Source of the DNA: an uncultured Bacteroidota bacterium
GTDB lineage: Bacteria; Bacteroidota; Bacteroidia; AKYH767-A; JABDAW01
Assembly (NCBI GenBank): GCA_903844645.1
Contig: CAIMUP010000090.1
Span: forward strand, 1-64,000
DNA length: 64,000 bases
Direction: 5' to 3'
A model generated the notes under the pieces. That model was given only the letters and a program-made list of their open reading frames with translations. It was not told the DNA's origin and made no database searches. Both the position numbers and the translations under genes were made by a program. Below are positions 17,944-26,532 of the stretch, one piece after another. Within the stretch, counting starts at the first letter, position 1, and every line of letters begins with the position of its first letter.

Positions 17944-19737
17944 ATGAAAACAGTTTACCTAATCCTAATCGCCTTTGTTTGCGCTACAATTGCTACTGCC
18001 CAAACTATCCCTACCACCAAGCGAGTGCTATGGTCTAATGCCGGTAGCTTCCAGAATAATCCTGTTATCACGACCCAGCTTAATGTGATGAACTTCGGTG
18101 CTCATGCCGATTCCGTTACCGATGATGCCCACGCTATTGATAGTGCCATAACATCGTTGAATGGGCATGCCGGAATCCTTTATTTTCCTCCAGGAAACTA
18201 TCTGGTGAAGTCCACCTTGAACCTCCCGGATAGTATCATTCTGCGTGGTAATTGCTACGATTCGGCACACTTGGTATTCAGCCTCAATGGTGGAGCGATA
18301 GATTGTATTGATGCGCAAACCAATCAAACAGGGGTGTTTAGAAACATCATATCGGGGTATCAAAAAGAAAGTATCACAATCGTTCTGGATAGCACCACCG
18401 GCTTCGCTGTCGGCGACTATTGCGAGATTCAAGAAACCAACGGCACATGGAATACCGTCCCTATAAATTGGGCTGTGAACTGTGTAGGGCAGCTCATCCA
18501 CATCATTGGAATTAATGGGAATACCCTCACGTTTGAGAACCCTTTGCGCATCACTTATTCATCTTCATTAGTTCCTAAAATAAGGAAGTGGACACCTCGC
18601 GTTTTTGTGGGGATAGAAGATTTAAGTATTACCCGTGTGGATGCCGGATTGCCAAGTACAGGCTATGCCATCAACTTCTACAATGCCCTGAATTGCTGGG
18701 TGAAAGGTGTGGAAAGCAGCCACAGTGTAGGTGCTCATGTTACCTTAAATGTCAGCAGCAACATTACTGTTTCGGGATGTTATTTCCATGATGCTTTTGC
18801 CTACGATGGCAGCGGCACGAGGGGTTATGGAGTGATGATGATTCAGCATACCGGGCAGTGTTTGATAGAGAATAATGTCTTCAATCATCTTCGTCATTCG
18901 ATCATCGTGAAGCAGGGAGCTAATGGGAATGTTGCGGGATATAACTATGCTGCGAATGGCTACCGTACCGAGTTCCCGACTGATGCAGGTGCTGATCTAT
19001 GTGCGCATGGTCACTACTCTTTTGCGAATTTATTTGAAGGAAATATCGTGAATAATATCATGATAGATTCCACGTGGGGACCTACCGGACCTTACACTAC
19101 TTTCTATCGCAATCGCGCTGCGGGGTATGGCGTTATTATGACCCCGGGTCCGTCGGTTACTTCTGATAGTTTGAACTTCCTCGGCAATGAAACCACCAAC
19201 AGTGCCATCTTCCACGGGCTGTATAGTTTGGCTGGTACCAACCATCTGCAATATGGCAACAATATCTTAGGAGTTATTACGCCGTCCAGCACCGTGGTTA
19301 CGGATACTTCTTACTACCGGACATCGTTTGCCGACTTCTTCAATGCTGCTCCTTATCCCCCGACAGTAGGCATGCCGAATGTTCCTAACTCGGGAACAAA
19401 TCCTGCGATGCACCGCGTTATTGCCGGAGGAAGAATCACTGTTTCGCCGAATCCTCCCTGTATCACGACCGAGATTCCGGCATTAAATACTGCTGATGAA
19501 ATCTTTGTTTATCCCAACCCTGCCTCCACGAATATCTTTATAAAATGGAATGCTTTTACTCCTTCTTATCTTGAAATTATAGGGTTGGATGGAAGGAAGA
19601 TATACTCCACCAATGTCGCTGCCGGCAAGAGTTTGATAGAGATCAGTACGGCAACTATCTCGCAAGGAATCTATTTCCTTCGCATACTAAATGACAAGGA
19701 AGTGGTGGTTAAAAAAGTGGTTATCGAGAGATACTAA
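17944..19737 (+). CDS. T9SS type A secreted protein with pectate-lyase-like beta-helix
   Basis: The 597-residue protein begins with a signal peptide MKTVYLILIAFVCATIATAQ. The segment LNVMNFGAHADSVTDDAHAI followed by AGILYFPPGNYLVKSTL is the start of a Pectate_lyase_3-type right-handed beta-helix, which continues to about residue 480 with many short strands (SSNITVSGCYFHDA, NVFNHLRHSIIVKQGA). The C-terminal 75 residues (IFVYPNPASTNIFIKW to the final KKVVIERY) are a type A T9SS sorting domain. It is therefore exported by T9SS and probably acts on or binds polysaccharide. The substrate and any catalytic activity are not shown. Its stop lies 5 bp from the stop of the convergent type A gene. Confidence 0.88.
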   Translation: MKTVYLILIAFVCATIATAQTIPTTKRVLWSNAGSFQNNPVITTQLNVMNFGAHADSVTDDAHAIDSAITSLNGHAGILYFPPGNYLVKSTLNLPDSIILRGNCYDSAHLVFSLNGGAIDCIDAQTNQTGVFRNIISGYQKESITIVLDSTTGFAVGDYCEIQETNGTWNTVPINWAVNCVGQLIHIIGINGNTLTFENPLRITYSSSLVPKIRKWTPRVFVGIEDLSITRVDAGLPSTGYAINFYNALNCWVKGVESSHSVGAHVTLNVSSNITVSGCYFHDAFAYDGSGTRGYGVMMIQHTGQCLIENNVFNHLRHSIIVKQGANGNVAGYNYAANGYRTEFPTDAGADLCAHGHYSFANLFEGNIVNNIMIDSTWGPTGPYTTFYRNRAAGYGVIMTPGPSVTSDSLNFLGNETTNSAIFHGLYSLAGTNHLQYGNNILGVITPSSTVVTDTSYYRTSFADFFNAAPYPPTVGMPNVPNSGTNPAMHRVIAGGRITVSPNPPCITTEIPALNTADEIFVYPNPASTNIFIKWNAFTPSYLEIIGLDGRKIYSTNVAAGKSLIEISTATISQGIYFLRILNDKEVVVKKVVIERY

Positions 19738-19742
19738 TCCCT

Positions 19743-20702
19743 TTACATCTTCACCACCTTCCTCACGACCTTCTCGTTATCCATCATCACTTCGAGGAAG
19801 TAGATTCCTTGGGGCAGTGAGCTTATGTTTAAGGTTTCGAGTTTAAGGTTTAAGGTATGTGTGGGCAGCATCTTTTCTCCCAACATATCATAAAGATTAA
19901 GGATGCAGGATTTTATGTTAGTAGCGGGGAGGGAGATGGTGAGGAGATCGGTGGCGGGGTTGGGGAAGATGGAAATAGGGTCTTCTTTATTTAAAATCTC
20001 ATTAATACCTACAGTTATTAAATCGCAATTGCCGGATGTATTATAATTGGGATAATATGTTGTATCGTTTTGGGAGAAACATATTAAATCTCCGCCGCTT
20101 TCAAACGAATATAGTTCTTCTAATAATCCATGAGTGCTTCCAATTCCTTCAATAATTGAGGATGGCATACCACAGCCTCCGATATTATAATTCCAACGTT
20201 TACGATAATGTGTTCCTATTAAAACAGAATCTATGGAGGAAATAGTGTCGTTATAAAAGCAATGATTATTGAATCCGACATGCAGTGTATCACCCACATT
20301 TAAAGTAAAATCGTATAATATAGTATCTGTAATTGAACCATTGATGAAATAAACTTTTCGGGTAATTAAATCTTCTCTTAATGCCCCCATATATTGATTT
20401 TCTATGCAAGTAGGCATGTTAAAATTACAACCGAGATTACCATCGTAATTATAGTCGGAGCCAGTTTTCATAATTTTATGATAGTTACAACCTCCAATAA
20501 TGGTGTCGCCTGAAATTTGATATTGACATTTGTAGCAACTAAAACAAAGGGTAGATGTTGTTACCATTGCTCCCGTAAAAAAATCTACCCGCCAAGTTGC
20601 ATTGGAAAAGGGGAAAGGATGGTAAACGTTGGTTTGCCCATCAGCATTCATTCCATACAAGAACGCTGCAACAAGAATCAGATTTGTTAAGATTTTTTTC
20701 AT
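19743..20702 (-). CDS. T9SS type A secreted protein of unknown function
   Basis: The protein has 319 residues from the ATG at 20702 (signal peptide MKKILTNLILVAAFLYGMNA). An upstream TTG reading is ruled out by the -7 box at 20738. The N-terminal part contains CFSCYKCQYQISGDTIIGGC and several other Cys residues, likely disulfides in the exported form. The C-terminal part, from ISIFPNPATDLLTISLP to VVRKVVKM, is a type A sorting domain. The middle domain (IEGIGSTHGLLEELYSFESG) resembles a segment frequent in secreted Bacteroidota proteins, but I cannot name a function. Confidence 0.85.
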   Translation of the reverse strand: MKKILTNLILVAAFLYGMNADGQTNVYHPFPFSNATWRVDFFTGAMVTTSTLCFSCYKCQYQISGDTIIGGCNYHKIMKTGSDYNYDGNLGCNFNMPTCIENQYMGALREDLITRKVYFINGSITDTILYDFTLNVGDTLHVGFNNHCFYNDTISSIDSVLIGTHYRKRWNYNIGGCGMPSSIIEGIGSTHGLLEELYSFESGGDLICFSQNDTTYYPNYNTSGNCDLITVGINEILNKEDPISIFPNPATDLLTISLPATNIKSCILNLYDMLGEKMLPTHTLNLKLETLNISSLPQGIYFLEVMMDNEKVVRKVVKM

Positions 20703-20737
20703 TCTATTAGTATTAATTAGACTTATTTTTATCGCAG

Positions 20738-20745
20738 CAAAACTA
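20738..20745 (-). promoter_or_regulatory. -7 box TAGTTTTG (minus strand)
   Basis: The plus strand reads CAAAACTA. It lies 35 bp upstream of the ATG at 20702. Confidence 0.55.
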
Positions 20746-20810
20746 CTAATATTATCTGGAAAGACAAAACGCACTCCTATTAATAAGGTCAATTTTCGGG
20801 GTTTTTCATG

Positions 20811-21085
20811 ACAAGAACCTGTTTTTTATACTTAAAAATGCCAAAACAAGAACCTGTCGTGGCACAATATTATTGTATAATGGCATGACAGGTTCTTGTC
20901 GAGGCATTATACAACTATTTTATGTCATAACAGGTTCTTGTCGAGGCATAATACAAAAATTTTAGGGCACGACAGGTTCTTGTCGAGGCATTATACAACT
21001 ATTTTATGCCATAACAGGTTCTTGTCGAGGCATAATACAATTATTTTTAGCCTCGACAAAAACGTGTAAGGGCATTATACAAAAT
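20811..21085. repeat. 42-bp (2 x 21) tandem array G with inverted copies
   Basis: The block acaggttcttgtcgaggcat recurs at 20888, 20930, 20972 and 21014, exactly 42 bp apart, with a degenerate copy in register at 21056. A reverse-oriented copy, acaagaacctgtcgtggca, sits in register at 20846. Another reverse copy starts at 20811, 7 bp out of register. The second half of each unit is tatacaa plus tttta(t/g) and a g(c/t)ca(t/c) block. The array occupies the 567-bp divergent gap between a type A cargo gene and an unknown gene. The right flank to 21218 is A/T-rich and holds nothing else. Confidence 0.95.
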
Positions 21086-21218
21086 TAAAGGTTTCAGAAC
21101 AAATTATGGTTTTGAAACTTCTTATTTTTCTTCGCCATAAACTTTTTTTGAGATGAATAAAAAAAACTTTTTTTGAGGTAATCAAAATAATACTTGCAGG
21201 ATTGATAATAATAAAATG

Positions 21219-21226
21219 TATATTTG
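21219..21226 (+). promoter_or_regulatory. -7 box TATATTTG
   Basis: Exact TAnnTTTG match with TTG at 21194-21196 (22-bp spacing). The ATG at 21270 is 43 bp downstream. Confidence 0.6.
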
Positions 21227-21269
21227 CGCCCAGTAATTAAATAAACCAAGTACCAAATATTTCAATAAA

Positions 21270-22247
21270 ATGGCAGCAGTAGCACACGATAATCCGATAG
21301 ATTACATCTTTGATTTCTATAACGACAGAGAATTTATAGACATCCGTCTCTTGAATCATGCCCGCGATCATTCGCAAAAAGTTCACCTGAATTTGAGCGG
21401 ATTGGTAGGCTCCCTGGATGCCCCCACGCTTGCTGCTGTCAACTCCTTCAGCCTCTCCATCGGTGCTGGCGAAAACGAATTAACGATACAGCGAGGAAAG
21501 ACTTCGCTGAAGGATATTATGTTGATGCACTTCGTGTTGGATTGTCGTTTTATTTTTCCTTCTTTGAAGAATCTTTTCCGCGCCACTCCTGAGATTTATT
21601 TGGAATTTGCGCCACATGGATTGGATGAATTTAACCACCTAACTACCGAGCATGCCGAAGTGGTTATTCATCGCGTATCACTCGCCTGCCATGCTCACGA
21701 AGCCGCCATAAGCTTGGCTGTGGCAACGATTTTTTATAATTACGATACCAATTATCCGCTTGCCCGCAACGTGCAATTGGGAGCCATGGGAACGTATGTC
21801 GCAGACAAAGTTTTGATAGAAGCAGCAAGGAATTTATTGGTCAATCAGTTGATCTTTAATATTGGTTTTTGCATTGATGCTTTCAGGAGCAATCGCGCGG
21901 GAGCATTGGCATTGTTTGACTTTAGCAAGCTGTATGTTCATCACAATACTCCGCACCAATATATTAACGTGAATGCCCTCCACGGAGCCAATACCAATGC
22001 ACCGGAAGCCAATGTTATTTCAGGCAAAAGAGTGAAGGGAAATAATCAACTTGGCGATGGACCGGTAATCATGTCCATCGGCTTGACAGCCGGAGCGGCA
22101 CCAGGGGTGAAGAGAAAAGTAATTAATGCCCGTTCGTCAGCATCAGCCCTGGCAGATGATATTCGTAATGATGACGGTAATTTCCTGAATTATCACAATG
22201 CCAATCTCTTCGACATTACGATAGGAACAGATATTTATGATGCGTAA
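21270..22247 (+). CDS. Conserved-looking hypothetical protein
   Basis: The 325-residue soluble protein has no signal peptide and no clear membrane helix. I do not recognise the family. It has a polar N-terminus (DYIFDFYNDREFIDIRLLN), a mostly helical middle (EAAISLAVATIFYNYDTNYP) and a Gly/Ala-rich region around PVIMSIGLTAGAAPGVKRK. It has its own promoter and ends in a strong terminator, so it is monocistronic. Codon usage looks like that of its neighbours. No function is proposed. Confidence 0.75.
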   Translation: MAAVAHDNPIDYIFDFYNDREFIDIRLLNHARDHSQKVHLNLSGLVGSLDAPTLAAVNSFSLSIGAGENELTIQRGKTSLKDIMLMHFVLDCRFIFPSLKNLFRATPEIYLEFAPHGLDEFNHLTTEHAEVVIHRVSLACHAHEAAISLAVATIFYNYDTNYPLARNVQLGAMGTYVADKVLIEAARNLLVNQLIFNIGFCIDAFRSNRAGALALFDFSKLYVHHNTPHQYINVNALHGANTNAPEANVISGKRVKGNNQLGDGPVIMSIGLTAGAAPGVKRKVINARSSASALADDIRNDDGNFLNYHNANLFDITIGTDIYDA

Positions 22248-22271
22248 TTTCATCAGGAATTAAAAAAAGAG

Positions 22272-22303
22272 AAAGCCCTCGAATAGGAACATTCGAGGGC
22301 TTT
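22272..22303. terminator. Bidirectional terminator
   Basis: A perfect 13-bp stem (22272-22284 with 22291-22303) contains gccctcgaat and attcgagggc. It ends in TTT on the plus strand, with an A run on the left. It lies between convergent genes. Confidence 0.85.
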
Positions 22304-22305
22304 GT

Positions 22306-22340
22306 CGTAATTTGTAATTCGTAATTCGTAATTCGTAATT
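22306..22340. repeat. 7-bp repeat (cgtaatt x5) at the prc 3' end
   Basis: Five heptamers (cgtaatt, one variant tgtaatt) run directly into the stop codon of the protease gene at 22339-22341. Confidence 0.85.
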
Positions 22341-24468
22341 ACTTCAAGTCATTCACGACCATAGTCGCCTCATGGATGTAGGGGTCTTTCTTTAAGTTCT
22401 TCAACCACTCTTTATTGCGAGAAACCTTGATAGTATCAGATTCTATGGCAGGCAGATCAACGGCGAGGTTACTAATGTTTTCGTCCTTGATCTCGGTATA
22501 AATATCATCAAACTTCTTGTTCTCGTCCTTCACTATCTTCTGTTCTTTCTTATACTTTTCGAGGTTCAGGGTGGAGGATGTTTTATCGGTTTGCTTCTTG
22601 TACTTCTCCGCCTGCTGCCCGATTAATTTGAAGGAAGCATTACTCTGGATACGTTGCTTGCTGTTGGCTTTGGCTCTGTCGTAAGCACCGATTCCTTTGT
22701 TCCAGGAGGTATAATTGGCAGGTTTAATTTCGTCCCACGGCATCGGGTAATCCGATTCCTTTTCACCACGGTCAATCAGGCTGTAAGCATCCGGCACGAT
22801 GATGTCGGGAGTAACGCCCTTTAATTGCGTAGCACCGCCATTGATGCGGTAGAACTTTTGCACCGTCATCTTCACCGACCCGATAGGTTTTAAATCCTCG
22901 TAATCAGGCTTCAGATAATCATCCATGTTATAGATTCTTTGCACCGTTCCTTTGCCATACGTTTGGGTGGTCCCGATGATGATGGCACGGTGATAATCCT
23001 GCATCGCAGCAGCCATAATCTCGGAAGCCGAAGCACTGGAAGTATTGACCATAATAACTAACGGACCATCGAAATAAACAGCGGTATCTCTGTCCTCCAA
23101 AACATAAGGACTACCATTGCGGCTCTTTACCTGTACCATCGGACCGGACTTGACGAATAAGCCCGCCATATCCACCACATCCTGCAATGAACCACCACCA
23201 TTATCCCGCAAATCTATGACGATTCCATCCACGTTTTCTTTCTTTAATTTCAAGACTTCCTTCTTCACATCGTCAGAACAATTCCTGCCACCTGTCTTGT
23301 TGAAATCAGCATAGAACACCGGCAGACGAATGTATCCTATCTTATTTTTATTATTGATAATAGCCGACTGTGCGTAAGTCTCTTCTATTAAAACTATATC
23401 GCGAATAATCGTGATAACGAGGATGCTGTTGTCCACCTTCTTCACCGTCAACCGAACCTCTGTACCCTTCTTTCCACGAATCAATTGAACGGCATCGTCG
23501 AGGCGCATACCTTCTATATCCACAGGCTCTTTGTCGCCTTGCGCCACCTTCATAATGATGTCGCCAGCCTTTAATATCCCTTGACGAGCAGAAGGGCTGC
23601 CGGGGATGATATTGGTAACCTTTATCTGCCCATCCTTTTCTTGTAATTGCGCACCGATACCCTGCAACTGCCCCGACATTTGAATGTCAAAAGAAGCTTT
23701 CTCTTTGGGAGCTAAATATTCCGAGTGCGGGTCATATACATTAGCAATGGTATTGAAAAATACTGATGTCCAATCCTTCTCCACATACTCATCCAGCCGC
23801 TTGAACCAATCATCGTTGCTCTTCAAAACTTTCTTGCGGGCATCGGCTTCCATCTCTGCAAAAGTCATGGACTTTACGCTCGTATCTTTTGTTTCTTTCG
23901 CTTTATCCTGGATGTCTTGCAGCTCATTCAAACGTCCCATTGCCTGAAACTTCATAGACTTGCGCCATGCTTCTTTCAATTCATTTTTATCCTTGGCATA
24001 AACTTTTTTCTTGGCATCTGTTTCGATGGATTCATCTTTAGTGAAATCAATAGGAGAAGCGAGGAACTCTTTATAATATTCCTTAGCTTCCTTCTGACGC
24101 TTTTTAATGATTTCTAAGGAAAGATTAAAGAATTCAAAGCTCCCACCCTTGATCTCATCATCCAATTGCTCGCGATACCGCTTTAATTTATCAACATCCT
24201 CTTGAAGGAAAAAGGTTTTGTTATAATCCAAACGCTTCATGTAAAGGTCATACACCTTCTCGGAAAACGCATCATTAATCTGCATATCGAGGTAATGTTC
24301 CTGCCCGAATCCTTGCAGCATGACTTGCATTAAAATATCATTCTTCGATTCCTTTTTGAAGGTGGCATAACACGCAAACAAAGAGAAAATAAGTAGTACC
24401 GAGACCACCTTCACCATCCTGTTCTTTTTCATTCTTTCTAAATAAGATTTAAGATTTTTATTCTTCAT
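22339..24468 (-). CDS. prc: Tail-specific carboxy-terminal processing protease (S41)
   Basis: The 709-residue protein is membrane-anchored or periplasmic, with one hydrophobic segment at about residues 19-35 (VVSVLLIFSLFACYATF). A PDZ domain runs from about 240 to 330 (IIPGSPSARQGILKAGDIIM). The S41 domain has DLRDNGGGSLQDVVDM, the nucleophile segment NTSSASASEIMAAAMQDY and the catalytic Lys in TYGKGTVQR. The N-terminal helical part and the C-terminal DUF3340-like tail fit the Prc/Tsp subgroup. These proteases trim or degrade periplasmic proteins from the C-terminus. It has its own promoter at 24500. Confidence 0.94.
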   Translation of the reverse strand: MKNKNLKSYLERMKKNRMVKVVSVLLIFSLFACYATFKKESKNDILMQVMLQGFGQEHYLDMQINDAFSEKVYDLYMKRLDYNKTFFLQEDVDKLKRYREQLDDEIKGGSFEFFNLSLEIIKKRQKEAKEYYKEFLASPIDFTKDESIETDAKKKVYAKDKNELKEAWRKSMKFQAMGRLNELQDIQDKAKETKDTSVKSMTFAEMEADARKKVLKSNDDWFKRLDEYVEKDWTSVFFNTIANVYDPHSEYLAPKEKASFDIQMSGQLQGIGAQLQEKDGQIKVTNIIPGSPSARQGILKAGDIIMKVAQGDKEPVDIEGMRLDDAVQLIRGKKGTEVRLTVKKVDNSILVITIIRDIVLIEETYAQSAIINNKNKIGYIRLPVFYADFNKTGGRNCSDDVKKEVLKLKKENVDGIVIDLRDNGGGSLQDVVDMAGLFVKSGPMVQVKSRNGSPYVLEDRDTAVYFDGPLVIMVNTSSASASEIMAAAMQDYHRAIIIGTTQTYGKGTVQRIYNMDDYLKPDYEDLKPIGSVKMTVQKFYRINGGATQLKGVTPDIIVPDAYSLIDRGEKESDYPMPWDEIKPANYTSWNKGIGAYDRAKANSKQRIQSNASFKLIGQQAEKYKKQTDKTSSTLNLEKYKKEQKIVKDENKKFDDIYTEIKDENISNLAVDLPAIESDTIKVSRNKEWLKNLKKDPYIHEATMVVNDLK

Positions 24469-24499
24469 AGTTACTAATTTGATTACATTTTTCAGGCTG

Positions 24500-24507
24500 C
24501 AAAAATA
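24500..24507 (-). promoter_or_regulatory. -7 box TATTTTTG (minus strand)
   Basis: The plus strand reads CAAAAATA. It lies 31 bp upstream of the prc ATG at 24468. Confidence 0.6.
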
Positions 24508-24582
24508 GTTAAAAAGAAGGTATTAACAGGTATCCGGCGGGTTAAACTTTGGTTAATTGAAATGGATGTTAATAGGAATATG

Positions 24583-24590
24583 TATTTTTG
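24583..24590 (+). promoter_or_regulatory. -7 box TATTTTTG
   Basis: Exact TAnnTTTG match, 23 bp before the ATG at 24614. TTG at 24557-24559 gives a 23-bp spacing. Confidence 0.6.
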
Positions 24591-24613
24591 CATCCTAAAT
24601 AAATAATAATATC

Positions 24614-25183
24614 ATGAAAAGTATTCTTAAATCAGTGCTCTTATTCGTCGTGCTAATGCCCTCTTTGTCTTTTATTCCGCAGAAGGATGGCGATAAAATT
24701 GTTTACGATAAAAATAAACCATTAGTGTGGAGCGATTTCCTTGGGAAACCCGACAATTCTTCGGGAACGCAAGCCTATACGTTCAGCGAGATGTCCTCGA
24801 CTTGCTCGTGGATGGATGACAGTGCGACCATTAATCTGACTCGTTTCTTCGATAAGCATAAATCGTGGGTGAAGATGGATAAGGCTAACGATTACCTCTT
24901 GAAACATGAGCAGGGGCACTTCGATTTGACAGAGATTTATTACCGAAAATTAGTCAAGAAGTTGAAGGAATACAGATTCACGGCGAAAACTTTTAGTACG
25001 GATTTCAACAAGATAAACTCCACCAACTCCAGTGACTTAAACAAGGAGCAGGATTTGTATGACAAGGAAACGAATCATTCGATAATTGAACTTAAACAGA
25101 AAGAATGGGATGCGCGAATTGCCACTCATCTGAAGGATTTGGAGGATTATACGGCTACTAAAGTGGTGGTGCACCTGCATTAA
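24614..25183 (+). CDS. Secreted DUF922-like putative metalloprotease
   Basis: The 189-residue protein has a signal peptide (MKSILKSVLLFVVLMPSLSF). The start of the mature part, PLVWSDFLGKPD, and the motif LLKHEQGHFDLTEIYYRKL are typical of DUF922-type proteins. HEQGH has the spacing of a zinc HExxH site, which suggests but does not prove a peptidase. The last 26 bp overlap the 3' end of the convergent ACC-deaminase-like gene. It was not placed in any pathway. Confidence 0.75.
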   Translation: MKSILKSVLLFVVLMPSLSFIPQKDGDKIVYDKNKPLVWSDFLGKPDNSSGTQAYTFSEMSSTCSWMDDSATINLTRFFDKHKSWVKMDKANDYLLKHEQGHFDLTEIYYRKLVKKLKEYRFTAKTFSTDFNKINSTNSSDLNKEQDLYDKETNHSIIELKQKEWDARIATHLKDLEDYTATKVVVHLH

Positions 25184-26084
25184 ATAATCCGCCTGTATGG
25201 AGGACAACGAGGGTGCTCCCTTTCGGGAAATAGCCTTGTTTTATCAAGTCGAAAACAGCATAAAATAACTTGCCGGTATAAACATATTCAATGGGGATGA
25301 AGTGGTTCCTGATGAAGTCCTGGATGAAGCCATTTAAAGCGTCATTAGTCTTCGCATATCCTCCAAAATGATAGTCGAAATGGAGCGCGAAATTCTCCTT
25401 TACCCCAAGCTGATCGCTAAACTGATTCCGCATATTGGTGATGCTTTGTTGCATAAATTCTGCACCTTTTAATACGGGTATTCCGATGGCTTTTTGGTTG
25501 TCGTTCAGCGACAGGGAAATGCCTGCGAGGGTAGTCCCGGTGCCGCATGCAAGGGCAATATAATCGAACGGGATTTCTATTTCATTACTCATTTCCATAC
25601 AACCTTTGATGCCATGAATATTGGCTCCGCCTTCGGGAATTAAATAGAAGTCGCCATGCTGTTTTGTAAGGGAGGAAATAAACGCTTCGGTATCTTTTAT
25701 TCGATAGCGTTCTCGGGTAATATAATGCAATTCCATGCCACACTCGATAGCGAACGTAAGCACATTATTTAAGGGAATGGTTTCTTCGCCGCGAATGATG
25801 CCGATGGTTTTTATGCCATGCTCTTTTCCGATGGCGGCGGTTGCGATAATATGGTTGGAATAAGCTCCGCCAAAAGTGAGGATGTTGTCTTTATTTTGCG
25901 CCTTACATTCCGCTATATTGTGTTTTAATTTAAATATTTTATTCCCCGAAACATGGGGGTGCATCAGGTCGAATCGTTTGACGAATACCTTTAGTTGATG
26001 GGCATCAAACAAAGAATCTTGCAATTCTTGGAGCGGGGTAGGAGGGATGGTCATCGCGAAATCGGTCGGAGGGAGATTCATCAT
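25158..26084 (-). CDS. 1-aminocyclopropane-1-carboxylate deaminase / D-cysteine desulfhydrase family enzyme
   Basis: The 308-residue fold-type II PLP enzyme has the PLP-lysine segment PHVSGNKIFKLKHNI near residue 45, the serine/asparagine loop FGGAYSNHIIATAA and the phosphate-binding ALACGTGTTLAGIS. The family members deaminate ACC or release H2S from D-cysteine. The two cannot be told apart here, and in bacteria outside the rhizosphere the D-cysteine desulfhydrase role is more common. Its -7 box is at 26100-26107. Two adjacent ATGs are possible starts. Confidence 0.88.
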   Translation of the reverse strand: MMNLPPTDFAMTIPPTPLQELQDSLFDAHQLKVFVKRFDLMHPHVSGNKIFKLKHNIAECKAQNKDNILTFGGAYSNHIIATAAIGKEHGIKTIGIIRGEETIPLNNVLTFAIECGMELHYITRERYRIKDTEAFISSLTKQHGDFYLIPEGGANIHGIKGCMEMSNEIEIPFDYIALACGTGTTLAGISLSLNDNQKAIGIPVLKGAEFMQQSITNMRNQFSDQLGVKENFALHFDYHFGGYAKTNDALNGFIQDFIRNHFIPIEYVYTGKLFYAVFDLIKQGYFPKGSTLVVLHTGGLFNAGAPPL

Positions 26085-26099
26085 TTTATTTTAATGGGG

Positions 26100-26107
26100 C
26101 AAAATTA
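26100..26107 (-). promoter_or_regulatory. -7 box TAATTTTG (minus strand)
   Basis: The plus strand reads CAAAATTA. It lies 15 bp upstream of the ATG at 26084. Confidence 0.55.
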
Positions 26108-26194
26108 AGGATCGCGGGGGAGGTGGCGAAGTTTTTTAAGGAGCTTTCAACGGGAATCACTTGTTTTTTTAGACGTTTGAGCTTCATCCTGGCA

Positions 26195-26365
26195 AAACGT
26201 AGCTCTGTTTCGGGCAAACAGAGCTAGGTTTTCCGGAAACATAGCTACGTTCTGGCGAAACATAGCTACGTTCTGGCGAAACATAGCTACGTTCTGGCGA
26301 AACATAGCTATGTTCTGGCGAAACATAACTACGTTTTGGTGAAACATAGCTACGTTTTGTCAGGA
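26195..26365. repeat. 21-bp tandem array H
   Basis: Eight units with aaacatagctacgttctggc start at 26195, 26216, 26237, 26258, 26279, 26300, 26321 and 26342, exactly 21 bp apart. The two left units are variants (aaacgtagctctg and aaacagagctagg) in register. The core holds tagcta and agct palindromes. The array occupies the 448-bp divergent gap. The right flank 26366-26486 carries a small hairpin (aagacc/ggtctt at 26414-26430) and nothing else recognised. Confidence 0.96.
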
Positions 26366-26486
26366 TTGAGCTCAAACCTGGAAAAAGGGATTTCAAACGG
26401 TTTGCATTGTAAAAAGACCTTCACGGTCTTAAAATCGCCCAAAGGGAATCAGAATCGCTCCCTTTTTCTATTTACCATAAGTTTTC

Positions 26487-26494
26487 TAAATTCG
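26487..26494 (+). promoter_or_regulatory. Variant -7 box TAAATTCG
   Basis: Differs from TAnnTTTG by one base. The identical octamer precedes the genes at 43239 and, on the minus strand, 43006, which supports it as a real variant. The ATG at 26533 is 38 bp downstream. Confidence 0.4.
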
Positions 26495-26532
26495 CCGCCT
26501 GAACAAAAATATATATTCTTAATAGATAGCTA

